DNA of 64,000 nucleotides, taken from the NCBI RefSeq assembly GCF_027706145.1, contig NZ_JAQFWW010000001.1, forward strand, positions 1,054,001 through 1,118,000, read 5' to 3'. A program made the translations under genes and the position numbers. The notes beneath the pieces were generated by a model, which ran no database searches, was not told the DNA's origin, and worked only from the letters and a program-made list of their open reading frames with translations. Source of the DNA: Bacillus changyiensis. Its GTDB lineage: Bacteria > Bacillota > Bacilli > Bacillales > Bacillaceae. This document shows positions 26,563-35,107 of this stretch, in pieces (positions within the stretch are counted from its first letter, which is position 1; every line of letters begins with the position of its first letter).

Positions 26563-26694
26563 GTGAAAAAACTAAAAAAACATGTAAAACACGTTGAATT
26601 CGGTCGATTTGGCCTGTCTGTTTATACCACAATGCTAAAAGAAAGAAGCGAAAAAATGATTCAGGCACTGAACAAGCGGAAAAAGAAAGATTAA
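26563..26694 (+). CDS. Small basic protein, unknown (43 residues), downstream of spoIISAB
   Basis: A GTG start 5 bases after AAGGTG opens a 43-residue frame beginning VKKLKKHVKH and ending NKRKKKD, with strong lysine content and a central hydrophobic-aromatic patch (FGRFGLSVYTTML). It is too short for family assignment. It ends just before a GC-rich hairpin that could terminate it. Its place after the toxin-antitoxin pair raises the possibility of an extra component (a third gene, spoIISC, has been described in B. subtilis), but I cannot show homology. Confidence 0.5.
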   Translation: MKKLKKHVKHVEFGRFGLSVYTTMLKERSEKMIQALNKRKKKD

Positions 26695-26702
26695 AACAAA
26701 AG

Positions 26703-26742
26703 ACGCAGGGGCCTCATGAATATGCTTCCCCTGCATTTTTTG
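26703..26742 (-). terminator. Terminator of the LysM/3D gene (bidirectional)
   Basis: GCAGGGG pairs with CCCCTGC; TTTT tracts occur on both outward sides. It lies between the convergent small ORF and the cell-wall protein gene. Confidence 0.8.
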
Positions 26743-27456
26743 TTAATCTAATATTTTAACCTTTACAGTTTTCACGCCCCAATTTAAGGCGTCTCCTTTA
26801 TTTGCAATAAACACATCTATTTTATTTCCACGAATGGCGCTTCCCGTATCTGCAGCGATCGCCTCACCATAACCTTCTACATATACTTTGGAACCAAGCG
26901 GAATAACACTTGGATCAACCGCAATTACTTTTGCATGTTGATTACGATTAAGGTCAATACCTGTTTTCGTAATTCCCGAAATACCGCCGTCATTTGCTGA
27001 ATAGGCAGTCGCCGTCACAGTGATTTCTTTTGTCGTTCTTTGCGTGTTCGTTTGCGTATTCAATTGTTTATCATTTGTACTCTTTTGATAGACTGTTATC
27101 GTCTCACCTGTGATGATAAGATCTGACGTTATATTGTTCCACTTTCTAAGATCTTGGACATCCACAGCAAACTTTTTAGCTACTTTTGCTAATGTATCCC
27201 CTGACTTGACAGTGTACTTGTGTTGATTAGATTCTTCTTTTGGCAAAGAAATGTTCAGCTTTTGCCCTGGCAAAATAATGTCTGATGAAAGCTGATTCCA
27301 TTTTTTTAAGTCCTTAAGGTTCATCCCATACTGTTGAGAGATCCCCCAGAGCGTATCACCATTCTCCACTTTAATTTCTTTGGCTGAGGCATTTACTCCG
27401 AATGCAGTTGCTGAGAAAGCGAAAGCTGCGATCAAGGACATCATTGTTTTTTTCAT
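26743..27456 (-). CDS. Secreted cell-wall-binding protein with two LysM repeats and a 3D domain (YocH-like)
   Basis: This is a probable exported peptidoglycan hydrolase related to B. subtilis YocH. The 237 residues begin with a Sec signal peptide cleaved after NASA. Two LysM repeats follow, at about 27-70 (VENGDTLWGISQQYG) and 79-122 (VKSGDTLAKVAKKFA). After a Thr/Asn-rich linker the 3D domain (about 145-237) shows TATAYSANDGG, DPSVIPLGSKVYV and AADTGSAIRGNKIDVF, with the three aspartates of the lytic-transglycosylase-like family. It is shorter than YocH (about 287 residues), mostly in the linker. The upstream region carries a WalR-like motif. Confidence 0.9.
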   Translation of the reverse strand: MKKTMMSLIAAFAFSATAFGVNASAKEIKVENGDTLWGISQQYGMNLKDLKKWNQLSSDIILPGQKLNISLPKEESNQHKYTVKSGDTLAKVAKKFAVDVQDLRKWNNITSDLIITGETITVYQKSTNDKQLNTQTNTQRTTKEITVTATAYSANDGGISGITKTGIDLNRNQHAKVIAVDPSVIPLGSKVYVEGYGEAIAADTGSAIRGNKIDVFIANKGDALNWGVKTVKVKILD

Positions 27457-27508
27457 AAGTTAAATCCTCCCTTTGTTAGTTCTTTAAGAAACTAACAGGG
27501 ACAATCGT

Positions 27509-27545
27509 ATCATAGAAAAATATCATTCTCATAACAGAATGATAT
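27509..27545 (-). promoter_or_regulatory. Promoter and inverted repeat upstream of the LysM/3D gene
   Basis: A perfect 10-bp inverted repeat ATATCATTCT / AGAATGATAT (27520-27529 and 27536-27545, 6-bp spacer) overlaps the -35 position of a TATGAT -10 box (27509-27514). On the minus strand the same bases read TGTTAT-GAGAA-TGATAT, close to the WalR direct repeat TGTWAH-N5-TGTWAH (one mismatch). WalR control, known for yocH, is the simplest reading. Confidence 0.45.
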
Positions 27546-27914
27546 AAATTGAGTTACAATTTGGTTACTCAAGTCTTTTGAAGATCAGCTTTTTAGACCT
27601 CTCCATTCATGTTATGCGTTGAAACACAGGGTTTCTTCATCTTTTATAACATTCTACACATTAATGGTAGATAATCATTACGCTAGAAACTAAAGTATTT
27701 ACTAGTTTATGTTTTCACAAATGATTCCGTTGAGAAGTAGTTTGAAGCAACAATTATGATAGAAAAATCGGGAAATTTTCTTGCATTCCGCGGGGGGATA
27801 CTCCCGCAGGAGTCTTGCAATTCCCCCTGATCCATGTTGATAAAAGATATTTTAGACAATCCTAGTTTGATGACTAAAATTACGTTAATATATAAAGCAG
27901 AAAGGATGATTTTT
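27546..27914. other. Intergenic region with a GC-rich block
   Basis: The stretch between the LysM/3D gene and the small membrane ORF has no gene I can support. At 27786-27822 it contains a GC-rich block (CCGCGGGGGG, then ACTCCCGCAGGAGT with a short hairpin) unlike its AT-rich surroundings. Similar CCGCAGGAG-type blocks are scattered in some Bacillus genomes. Only one copy is seen here. Confidence 0.4.
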
Positions 27915-28079
27915 TTGCACAGAAAGAAATACTATATATTAGTAGTTCCAACACTTATTCTTGGTATATTCTTAATATTGTATCTTCCACAAGGCATTAA
28001 ACACATTGTATATATATTTCCTTTAGTTATGTGGTTTGCTTATTATTTCTGGATTTTTATTGAGGAAAAGAAGAAGTAA
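27915..28079 (+). CDS. Small hydrophobic protein with two membrane helices, unknown
   Basis: A 54-residue frame starting at TTG (27915), 9 bases after AAAGG, encodes a basic N-terminus (LHRKKYY), a helix (ILVVPTLILGIFLILYL), a short PQGIKH turn, a second helix (IVYIFPLVMWFAYYFWIFI) and a charged tail EEKKK. The open frame extends upstream to 27834, so the start is uncertain. No family is recognised. It is followed by an inverted repeat at 28101-28163. Confidence 0.5.
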   Translation: MHRKKYYILVVPTLILGIFLILYLPQGIKHIVYIFPLVMWFAYYFWIFIEEKKK

Positions 28080-28100
28080 ATTGATCTTCACACATACAAA

Positions 28101-28163
28101 AAAGAGCTATTCCTAAGAACCAACAGCTGATGGTTCACTAAGAAATGATTCGAATAGCTCTTT
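28101..28163 (+). terminator. Two-tier inverted repeat, possible terminator
   Basis: AAAGAGCTATTC (28101-28112) is an exact inverse of GAATAGCTCTTT (28152-28163). Inside it GAACCA (28117-28122) mirrors TGGTTC (28131-28136). It lies 21 bp after the small membrane ORF. The T tract is only three bases, so a structure other than a terminator is possible. Confidence 0.45.
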
Positions 28164-28332
28164 GTCCATGATTTATATACTATTATAAAAAACTTTTACT
28201 TTTTTAAAATGTTTTTCACCTATACAAATGTAGAAAAATAAACTTTAAAAAAATCACTCATGAAAACAGCTGCCAAAACGATTACATAACAGATTGTTCT
28301 CACTTAAAGGTACTTGTGGGATCTTCAAACTT

Positions 28333-28674
28333 TTACCGAACGGTAATATTGTTGATCACGAGTTCTCCTAACGTATTTCGATAGGAAAACACTGCTTTTC
28401 CACGATGGATGGCTTTTACATAAACTCTATTTCCTGCAATTCTGACTGTAATGGCACTGCCACTGTATGATACGTTAGTAATTCCGACATATTGATCTTC
28501 TTGTCCAACTGTCATCGGTCTGTTGATCACAATCGCTTGTGGAGAAAACCCAGTTTTGGAAACATGGACTGATTGCGATAATTCTTTTGCTTGAACATGT
28601 AAAGGATTGCATGGAAGTGCAAAAAAGCCAGCGAATACAAATGAAACTACTAAACCTTTCACTAATCTTTTCAT
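28333..28674 (-). CDS. Small secreted protein, unknown (113 residues)
   Basis: From the ATG at 28674, after GAAAGGGATGATG, the protein has a clear Sec signal peptide (MKRLVKGLVVSFVFAG to VQA, cleavage before KELSQS). A mature domain of about 75 residues follows, predicted mostly beta by its alternating pattern (GSAITVRIAGNRVYVKAIHRGKAVFSY). No cysteines are present in the mature part and no family is recognised. A longer frame beginning at 28716 lacks a ribosome site. It lies after, and on the same strand as, cysL, with about 100 bp between. Confidence 0.6.
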   Translation of the reverse strand: MKRLVKGLVVSFVFAGFFALPCNPLHVQAKELSQSVHVSKTGFSPQAIVINRPMTVGQEDQYVGITNVSYSGSAITVRIAGNRVYVKAIHRGKAVFSYRNTLGELVINNITVR

Positions 28675-28775
28675 ATCATCATCCCTTTCTTCCATGATAA
28701 CCCCAGGATATTCCATCTGATTTGAGTAGTCAATTGTTGGAGGAAATCATTCACAAAATATCCAAAAACATAGTT

Positions 28776-29654
28776 TCAACATGTTGTCAATGCATCAATA
28801 AATATATTGACATTTTTTTTCTCTGCCATAATGGGAGAATAAATATAAGAAAATGTTCTGTGAAAAGATTGGTTTTTCAAGCTGATGATTGATAGTGTTC
28901 CATGCTGTATATCTCGTGCAATTACACTGCCCGACAGCAAAGAAAGGCCAATCCCCGTCATAAGGGTTTCTTTAATCGCTTGATTACTGCTAATAGTTAA
29001 AAATGATTTTACTTTTAAACCATTGGAGCGAATGACATGGTCAAGGTATTCTCGAGTGCCTGAGCCGAGTTCCCTTGTCACCCATATCTGATTGTGGAGA
29101 TCAGCAATTGTCACTTCTTTTTGGTTGGACAATACGTGACTAGTTGATGCGGTAATAAATAATTCATCTTGCATAAAAGGATGCACAGAAAGATCTTTGT
29201 CATTTGTCTGCCCCTCAATTAAACCAATATCCACTTCATAAAGACGGACCGATTCAACTATTTCTTCAGTGTTTCCAATGACAATTTGTAGTTCAAGCTC
29301 AGGATAATCCTTTTGAAGATTAAATAATAATGCTGGCAAGACATACTCACCGATTGTAAAACTTGCTCCAATTTTTAGTTCACCCTTTATCGTATTGTGA
29401 TGATCGAGAATATCTTGTTTTGTTTGTTCATATATGGAGATCATCTGTTTGGCACGGTCATATAAAATCTCACCTGTCGGGGTAATTTTTAAGTTTTTCG
29501 GTGAGCGTTCAAATAATGTCGTTTGTAATTCTTTCTCTAAATTTTTGATGTGAATACTCACACTTGGCTGTGAGACAAGGAGACGTTCAGCTGTTTTTGT
29601 AAAATTTTTCACTTCTGCAAGGGTAACAAATGTTTTTAAGGCATCATAATACAA
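28776..29654 (-). CDS. cysL: LysR-type activator of sulfite reductase CysL
   Basis: This is a transcription factor of the LTTR family; in B. subtilis CysL (YwfK) activates cysJI. The 292 residues have an N-terminal winged HTH (residues 1-60, FTKTAERLLVSQPSVSIHIKNLEKEL) and a periplasmic-binding-like effector domain (from about residue 90, KIGASFTIGEYVLP). Similarity to B. subtilis CysL extends over the whole length (VTRELGSGTREYLDHV, TISSNQAIKE). It starts at TTG after GAGGTG. It is divergent from cysJI across 174 bp, so the regulator sits beside its likely target, unlike in B. subtilis where it is unlinked. Confidence 0.9.
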   Translation of the reverse strand: MYYDALKTFVTLAEVKNFTKTAERLLVSQPSVSIHIKNLEKELQTTLFERSPKNLKITPTGEILYDRAKQMISIYEQTKQDILDHHNTIKGELKIGASFTIGEYVLPALLFNLQKDYPELELQIVIGNTEEIVESVRLYEVDIGLIEGQTNDKDLSVHPFMQDELFITASTSHVLSNQKEVTIADLHNQIWVTRELGSGTREYLDHVIRSNGLKVKSFLTISSNQAIKETLMTGIGLSLLSGSVIARDIQHGTLSIISLKNQSFHRTFSYIYSPIMAEKKNVNIFIDALTTC

Positions 29655-29722
29655 ATGAGTTCACCTCTTATTATTAATAATCTTCATAGCTCTAATAATT
29701 AATATATATTTTACTAATATCT

Positions 29723-29799
29723 ACTATTCCGGTAAACTTTTAAGGAGAAAGTTTAGCATTTTTTTCGCCAATAAATCTTATTTATTTTATCGGAATAGT
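29723..29799 (+). promoter_or_regulatory. Paired inverted sites between cysL and cysJ (probable CysL binding sites)
   Basis: ACTATTCCGGTAAA (29723-29736) is repeated inversely as TTTATCGGAATAGT (29786-29799), 13 of 14 matching, about 50 bp apart. The right copy ends just upstream of a TTATAT -10-like element (about 29803-29811) of cysJ. The two-site layout suits an LTTR recognition site plus activation site. CysL as the binder is inference. Confidence 0.55.
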
Positions 29800-29828
29800 G
29801 CATTTATATCATTGTGAGGTGAATTTTA

Positions 29829-31595
29829 TTGCAGTTTCAAGTGATGAACAGTCCGTTTAATCAGGAACAGACAGAACTTCTTAATCGTCTTCTACCCACC
29901 TTAACACCATCTCAAAAGATTTGGTTGAGCGGGTATTTGGCGGCTCCTCTTGAAACACTGTCTAATGAAACTGGTCAACATGTTTCAAAAGACGTAACGA
30001 TTTTATATGGATCACAGACGGGAAATGCAGAGAGCCTTGCCAACCATGTAGGTATAAGATTGAAAGAAGGTGGCTTCCAAGTAACCGTTTCAGCAATGAA
30101 TGATTTTAAGCCGAAACAATTAAAACAATTAAAACATCTGCTCATTGTTGTCAGTACACATGGGGAGGGTGAGCCCCCTGATAATGCGTTGTCATTTTAC
30201 GACTATCTTCATAGTAAGCGTGCTCCTAAGTTAGATGGTCTCTACTTTTCCGTTTTGGCACTCGGAGATCGTTCATATCAGTTTTTTTGCCAAACAGGTA
30301 AAGACTTTGATCAGCGGCTAAAAGAACTCGGCGGTGCAAGACTTTATCCGCGAGTTGACTGTGACCTCGACTATGATGAACCAGCAGGCAAATGGCTTGA
30401 AGGTGTTTTAGACGCGTTGAATCAAGGCGAAAGAAACAACTCTACATTATCCACGGTGAAAGCTCCTCAAGCAGGAGAAATGATTTATTCAAGAAAAAAC
30501 CCGTTTCAAGCCGAAGTACTGGAAAATTTAAATTTAAATGGTCGTGGATCGAACAAAGAAACACGCCATCTAGAATTATCACTTGAAGGTTCAGGTTTAA
30601 CATATAAACCTGGAGATGTACTCGGTATTTATCCCGAAAATGATCCCGAACTCGTTGAAATGCTTTTAAAGGAACTGAAATGGGATGCAAAAGAAGTGGT
30701 AACTGTTAATAAACAGGGTGAAAGCATGTCGTTGAAAGAAGCCCTGACTTCTTATTTTGAAATCACTGTTCTGACAAAGAATTTGATTCAAAAAGCTGCT
30801 GAATGGTCCAATCAATCTTCACTGACAGGGAATGAGACAAAAATCAAAGCATATCTCGAAGGACGCGATTTACTTGATTTCGTACGCGATTTTGGACCGT
30901 TCAATACATCAGCACAACAATTTGTCTCTATGCTTCGGAAAATGCCAGCCCGTCTTTATTCAATTGCCAGCAGTTTTATGGCTTATCCAGATGAAGTTCA
31001 TATTACAATCGGCACTGTCCGTTACGAAGCACATGGTCGCAACCGAAAAGGTGTCTGCTCAACCTTATGTTCTGAACGTATTCAACCAGGTGATACACTT
31101 CCGGTTTATATTCAAGCCAATCAAAACTTTAAACTTCCTGAAAACTCTGACACCCCCATTGTTATGGTCGGCCCTGGTACAGGTGTCGCTCCGTTTCGCT
31201 CATTTATGCAAGAACGTGAAGAGACAGGAGCAACAGGGAAATCATGGATGTTTTTCGGTGATCAGCACTTTGTGACAGATTTTCTTTATCAAACGGAATG
31301 GCAAAACTGGCTGAAAACAGGCGTATTGACGAAGATGGATGTTGCTTTTTCACGAGATTCGGCAGAAAAAATCTATGTGCAGCATCGTATGCTGGAACAT
31401 AGCAAAGAACTGTTTGAGTGGCTTGAAGAAGGAGCGGTATTCTACGTTTGCGGAGATAAGAAAAAAATGGCGAAAGATGTCCATCACACTTTGTTAGAGA
31501 TTCTTCAAAAAGAAGGCAACATGAGCTTCGAAAAAGCAGAGGCCTATTTAACGGAGTTGAAACAACAAAAACGTTATCAGCGTGATGTATATTAA
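29829..31595 (+). CDS. cysJ: Sulfite reductase [NADPH] flavoprotein alpha subunit CysJ
   Basis: CysJ supplies NADPH electrons through FAD and FMN to CysI in assimilatory sulfate reduction, in the cytoplasm. The 588-residue protein starts at TTG after GAGGTG. A flavodoxin-like FMN domain (TILYGSQTGNAES at about residue 57) is followed by the FAD domain (ARLYSIASS; GVCSTLC) and the NADP-binding domain (VGPGTGVAPFRSF), ending in the typical aromatic C-terminus RYQRDVY. It is 21 bp upstream of cysI. Confidence 0.96.
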   Translation: MQFQVMNSPFNQEQTELLNRLLPTLTPSQKIWLSGYLAAPLETLSNETGQHVSKDVTILYGSQTGNAESLANHVGIRLKEGGFQVTVSAMNDFKPKQLKQLKHLLIVVSTHGEGEPPDNALSFYDYLHSKRAPKLDGLYFSVLALGDRSYQFFCQTGKDFDQRLKELGGARLYPRVDCDLDYDEPAGKWLEGVLDALNQGERNNSTLSTVKAPQAGEMIYSRKNPFQAEVLENLNLNGRGSNKETRHLELSLEGSGLTYKPGDVLGIYPENDPELVEMLLKELKWDAKEVVTVNKQGESMSLKEALTSYFEITVLTKNLIQKAAEWSNQSSLTGNETKIKAYLEGRDLLDFVRDFGPFNTSAQQFVSMLRKMPARLYSIASSFMAYPDEVHITIGTVRYEAHGRNRKGVCSTLCSERIQPGDTLPVYIQANQNFKLPENSDTPIVMVGPGTGVAPFRSFMQEREETGATGKSWMFFGDQHFVTDFLYQTEWQNWLKTGVLTKMDVAFSRDSAEKIYVQHRMLEHSKELFEWLEEGAVFYVCGDKKKMAKDVHHTLLEILQKEGNMSFEKAEAYLTELKQQKRYQRDVY

Positions 31596-31616
31596 CATGA
31601 AAGGGGTTTTTTAGCG

Positions 31617-33335
31617 ATGAGAAGCCAACCATTAAAAGCACCCGAAGGTTCGCCAAGCGATGTTGAACGAATAAAACAAGAAAGCAACTATTTGCGCGGA
31701 AATTTGCAGGAAGCCATGCTCGATTCAATCAGTGCCGGAATTCCTGATGATGACAACCGCTTGTTAAAACATCATGGTAGCTATTTGCAAGATGACCGAG
31801 ACCTCCGTAATGAACGCCAAAAGCAGAAATTGGAGCCAGCCTATCAGTTTATGCTCCGTGTCCGGCTGCCAGGTGGTGTAGCAACCCCTGAACAATGGCT
31901 TGTTATGGATGAGCTTGCCCGCCAATATGGAAACGGTACATTGAAACTGACAACAAGAGAGACATTTCAAATACATGGTATTTTAAAATGGAACATGAAA
32001 AACACAATTCAAAAAATCAATACCGTTCTTTTGGATACGATTGCCGCTTGCGGAGATGTCAATCGTAATGTGATGTGCGCCTCAAATCCTGATCAGTCAG
32101 AAATTCACGCTGAAGTGTATGAATGGGCAAAAACCTTGAGTGATCAGCTACTACCCCGTACCCGTGCATATCATGAAATTTGGCTTGATGAAGAAAAATT
32201 GATCGGTGGACCGGAGACAGCTGAAATTGAGACAATCTATGGACCACTCTATTTACCGCGAAAATTTAAAATCGGCATCGCTGTTCCACCAGCAAATGAT
32301 ATTGACGTATTTTCTCAAGATCTTGGGTTTATCGCAATTGTAGAAAATAACAAACTTCTAGGCTTTAATGTAGCAATCGGCGGTGGGATGGGCATGACTC
32401 ACGGAGATAAAGCGACATATCCGCAGCTTGCCAAAGTTATCGGTTTTTGTCTGCCTGAACAAGTGTGTGAAGTCGCAGAAAAAACAATGACGATTCAACG
32501 TGATTATGGAAACCGTTCCGTCCGTAAAAATGCCCGTTTTAAATACACAGTTGACCGTCTTGGATTAGAATCAATCAAAAAGGAACTCGAAAACCGTCTC
32601 GGTTGGAGCCTTGCTGAAACGAAACCTTATCATTTTGATCATAATGGTGATCGTTACGGCTGGGTTCAAGGCGTTAAAGGAAAATGGCATTTAACATTGT
32701 TTATTGAAGGTGGACGTGTCAAAGATCAAGATGACTACAGATTGATGACAGGATTACGTGAAATTGCCAAAATCCATACAGGTCAGTTTCGCCTAACCGC
32801 AAATCAAAATTTGATCATTGCCAATGTATCAAGCGCAAAAAAGAAAAAACTAAACGAACTTATTGAAGAATATGGCTTAACAGATGGAAATGATTTTACG
32901 GCACTTCGCCGCAACTCGATTGCTTGTGTCGCCCTGCCAACATGCGGCTTGGCAATGGCCGAGGCAGAACGTTATTTACCATCTCTCATTGACAAAGTTG
33001 ATGAAATCATTGAGGAAAACGGTCTTCATCACGAAGACATCACGATTCGAATGACCGGATGCCCAAACGGCTGTGCCCGCCACGCACTTGCAGAAATCGG
33101 TTTTATCGGTAAAGCCCCTGGCAAATACAATATGTATCTTGGTGCCGCTTTTGATGGGAGCCGGCTCAGTAAAATGTATCGCGAGAACATTAGTGAAGAA
33201 GAAATTTTAAGCGAACTTCGGCAGATTCTTCCCCGTTATGCGAAAGAACGTAAGGAAGCTGAACATTTCGGTGATTTCGTCATTCGCGCTGGCATTGTGA
33301 AAGAAACGACGGACGGTACAAATTTTCATGAGTAA
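31617..33335 (+). CDS. cysI: Sulfite reductase hemoprotein beta subunit CysI
   Basis: CysI reduces sulfite to sulfide using siroheme and a [4Fe-4S] cluster. The 572 residues have the two-fold ferredoxin-like/siroheme repeats ([23 protein letters not shown]) and the four cluster cysteines, in [13 protein letters not shown] and [10 protein letters not shown]. The start ATG follows AAAGGGG. It is the second gene of the cysJI operon, closed by a terminator; the sulfide formed feeds the cysteine/methionine genes such as metI-metC to the right. Confidence 0.97.
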   Translation: MRSQPLKAPEGSPSDVERIKQESNYLRGNLQEAMLDSISAGIPDDDNRLLKHHGSYLQDDRDLRNERQKQKLEPAYQFMLRVRLPGGVATPEQWLVMDELARQYGNGTLKLTTRETFQIHGILKWNMKNTIQKINTVLLDTIAACGDVNRNVMCASNPDQSEIHAEVYEWAKTLSDQLLPRTRAYHEIWLDEEKLIGGPETAEIETIYGPLYLPRKFKIGIAVPPANDIDVFSQDLGFIAIVENNKLLGFNVAIGGGMGMTHGDKATYPQLAKVIGFCLPEQVCEVAEKTMTIQRDYGNRSVRKNARFKYTVDRLGLESIKKELENRLGWSLAETKPYHFDHNGDRYGWVQGVKGKWHLTLFIEGGRVKDQDDYRLMTGLREIAKIHTGQFRLTANQNLIIANVSSAKKKKLNELIEEYGLTDGNDFTALRRNSIACVALPTCGLAMAEAERYLPSLIDKVDEIIEENGLHHEDITIRMTGCPNGCARHALAEIGFIGKAPGKYNMYLGAAFDGSRLSKMYRENISEEEILSELRQILPRYAKERKEAEHFGDFVIRAGIVKETTDGTNFHE

Positions 33336-33338
33336 TTA

Positions 33339-33366
33339 AACACCTCGGCCATGCTGAGGTGTTTTC
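33339..33366 (+). terminator. Terminator of cysJI
   Basis: AAACACCTC pairs with GAGGTGTTT, followed by T residues, 4 bp after the cysI stop. Confidence 0.85.
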
Positions 33367-33384
33367 ATTCAATTTTTATCATAA

Positions 33385-33419
33385 AAACAGCTAATGTCTG
33401 TTTTGACACTAGCTGTTTC
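33385..33419 (-). terminator. Terminator of the secreted protein gene at 33422
   Basis: AAACAGCTA-N-TGTC pairs with GACA-N-TAGCTGTTT just after the minus-strand stop codon. Confidence 0.65.
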
Positions 33420-33421
33420 AT

Positions 33422-33967
33422 TCACATCACAGCATCGAGCTGATTCATTTTCCATTTATGATTTTCTTTGATAAACGTAATTTTTCTTTTAATTGATCCT
33501 GTTCCATCTAAAGACGGAACGGTAAATTCGTATGTGCGTATATTCCCTTTTTTAGAGATGAGTTTAAATGATGAGTTTTCCCAACTTAAAAGGTTGCTCC
33601 CATCACCAACAGGAACGATCATTTTTCCTTTGTAAGATACGATTTTGTATTTCTCAAACCCTTCTTTGATTGCTTTTTTTGTAAAAATGGGAGCTAAGTA
33701 TTGTGTCATTTTTTCTTTTGTACTGAATTCGCTGCACATGTACATATATGGTAGATGATGATATTCAACAGTTTCTGTCTGACAAGTGGAATGTTTTATT
33801 TTAGGATTATGCCCCATCATTATGTTCCAAAAATGTTCACGAGCCTGTAACGTCTTGATTATCACTTGTTTTTTAGTTAAGTCTGTTGAATGTTGGTTTT
33901 TCATGGCCGTTGAGCTGTTCGGCAGGAACAACATAGCACCTATTAAACAAAGCATTAGTTTTTTCAC
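33422..33967 (-). CDS. Secreted protein of unknown function (181 residues)
   Basis: A Sec signal peptide (MKKLMLCLIGAMLFLPNSSTA) precedes a mature domain of about 160 residues. Recognisable features are two cysteines (STCQTET and MYMCSEF), a central KYKIVSYKGKMIVPVGDGSN segment and a beta-rich C-terminus (RTYEFTVPSLDGTGSIKRKITFIKENHKWKMNQ). This resembles secreted NTF2- or IseA-like proteins in pattern, but I cannot assign a family. It is monocistronic, convergent to cysI, with a terminator between. Confidence 0.6.
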   Translation of the reverse strand: MKKLMLCLIGAMLFLPNSSTAMKNQHSTDLTKKQVIIKTLQAREHFWNIMMGHNPKIKHSTCQTETVEYHHLPYMYMCSEFSTKEKMTQYLAPIFTKKAIKEGFEKYKIVSYKGKMIVPVGDGSNLLSWENSSFKLISKKGNIRTYEFTVPSLDGTGSIKRKITFIKENHKWKMNQLDAVM

Positions 33968-34174
33968 TGTTATTCTCTCCTCAAATATATCTCTTATATT
34001 ACAAATGTTACAATAATTACGATTAGATTACAATATGTTTTCGAGAAAATTTTTCCTTTACTCAGATTGTTGATTGTTTTATTCATGATTTCAAACTTAA
34101 CACATGCTGAAGCCACCGCTTTAAAATCAGTCCACTAAAAAAAGCACCCTAAAAACAAGGTACTGATCCATACG

Positions 34175-34465
34175 CTAATCATCCAATAAATCTCTTATAT
34201 TTTGACTGTTTTGATATATTCTCTTTAAAAGCTCATTAATCTTTTTTGCATGTTCCGCAGGGATTAATTCAGTATCAAACAATGCACGGTTCGAGTCTTT
34301 GAAAATATGAACCATCATATCTGTACACTCTTCATGAAGTTGCAATAATTCGCGACGCTCTGCTTTCGAAATGTTGCCTTCCAAAAACTTTTCCATCAAT
34401 TCCTTTAATCTGTAAATATGCGTTTGGAAAATTAACCCTTTCACTGAAGTTGGGCCATTGGTCAT
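34175..34465 (-). CDS. Small helical protein, unknown (96 residues)
   Basis: A 96-residue soluble, mostly helical protein (IYRLKELMEKFLEGNISKAERRELLQLHEECTDMM in two pieces, then HAKKINELLKRI), acidic at the C-terminus (RDLLDD). No family is recognised. The ribosome site is weak (AAAGGGTG before the ATG). It could be a regulatory or sporulation-associated small protein, but nothing in the sequence decides this. Confidence 0.55.
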   Translation of the reverse strand: MTNGPTSVKGLIFQTHIYRLKELMEKFLEGNISKAERRELLQLHEECTDMMVHIFKDSNRALFDTELIPAEHAKKINELLKRIYQNSQNIRDLLDD

Positions 34466-34917
34466 GATTTAATCACCCTTTTAATATCATTTCACTAAAC
34501 CTTCTGAAAATAAACCATCTGAAGCTAATGAACCCGGGGCTGGTCTCAGCATAACCTGATTTTTGCGAGAAAATGTTCATGATGATGACCACTTGGGAAC
34601 ATCGAAAGTCCTTTAAACCATTCCTCATTCTTACACTCTGTACAGCTATTTAACAAACTCAATGCTTGGATTTGGATGAAAGAGTTCAATCACTCCATCC
34701 AAATCATTCCTTTCAATTAAATAATGAAGATAAGAATGGCAGTTGTCAATACTTTCTTAACTATTTTTTACAATACAGTTCATATGTTTTCTCTTCCCTC
34801 TCACTTTCGTAAAGCTCTATCATGGCGATCTTGAGGGATGTCTCAATGATCATCTTATTGAGCCTTTAGAAAAGTTCCATGCTAATCTACAAAACCCCAT
34901 GAAGTTTTAAAAAACAG
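34466..34917. other. Long non-coding or eroded stretch upstream of tRNA-Val
   Basis: About 450 bp without a convincing gene. It contains one short minus-strand frame (34546-34689) listed separately and several short broken frames, giving the look of eroded coding sequence. The tRNA promoter begins at its right end. Confidence 0.4.
34546..34689 (-). CDS. Doubtful 47-residue ORF with a CxxC motif
   Basis: A TTG-initiated frame on the minus strand reads NSCTECKNEEWFKGL and FPSGHHHEHFLAKIRLC near its end. The CTEC pair and the HHHEH cluster could bind metal. No good ribosome site is present and the neighbouring frames are broken, so it may be a gene fragment. Confidence 0.2.
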   Translation of the reverse strand: MNSFIQIQALSLLNSCTECKNEEWFKGLSMFPSGHHHEHFLAKIRLC

Positions 34918-34946
34918 TTGACAGTCTAAGTCCATATGCATATAAT
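34918..34946 (+). promoter_or_regulatory. Consensus SigA promoter of tRNA-Val
   Basis: TTGACA (34918-34923) and TATAAT (34941-34946) with a 17-bp spacer: an exact consensus promoter, as expected of a strong stable-RNA promoter. The start point would be about 25 bp before the tRNA. Confidence 0.93.
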
Positions 34947-34979
34947 AGAACTTGTCAGTAAGGAAATACCCAGCTTCAT

Positions 34980-35052
34980 GATTCCGTAGCTCAGCTGGGA
35001 GAGCGCTACCTTGACAGGGTAGAGGTCGCTGGTTCGAGCCCAGTCGGAATCA
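34980..35052 (+). tRNA. tRNA-Val (anticodon GAC)
   Basis: A 73-nt cloverleaf. The acceptor stem is GATTCCG/CGGAATC with discriminator A, the D arm is GCTCAGCTGGGAGAGC, the anticodon stem is CTACC/GGTAG with loop TTGACAG (anticodon GAC), and the T arm is CTGGTTCGAGCCCAG. CCA is not encoded. It is a single tRNA with its own consensus promoter and terminator. The DNA to its right looks like the edge of an eroded integrated element, a common fate of tRNA 3' ends. Confidence 0.97.
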
Positions 35053-35084
35053 TACAAAATTGAAATGGTAGGAAACGTTGATAC

Positions 35085-35107
35085 AACGGCATTCCTGCCG
35101 TTTTTTT
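35085..35107 (+). terminator. Terminator of tRNA-Val
   Basis: AACGGCA-TTCC-TGCCGTT followed by TTTTT. Confidence 0.92.
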
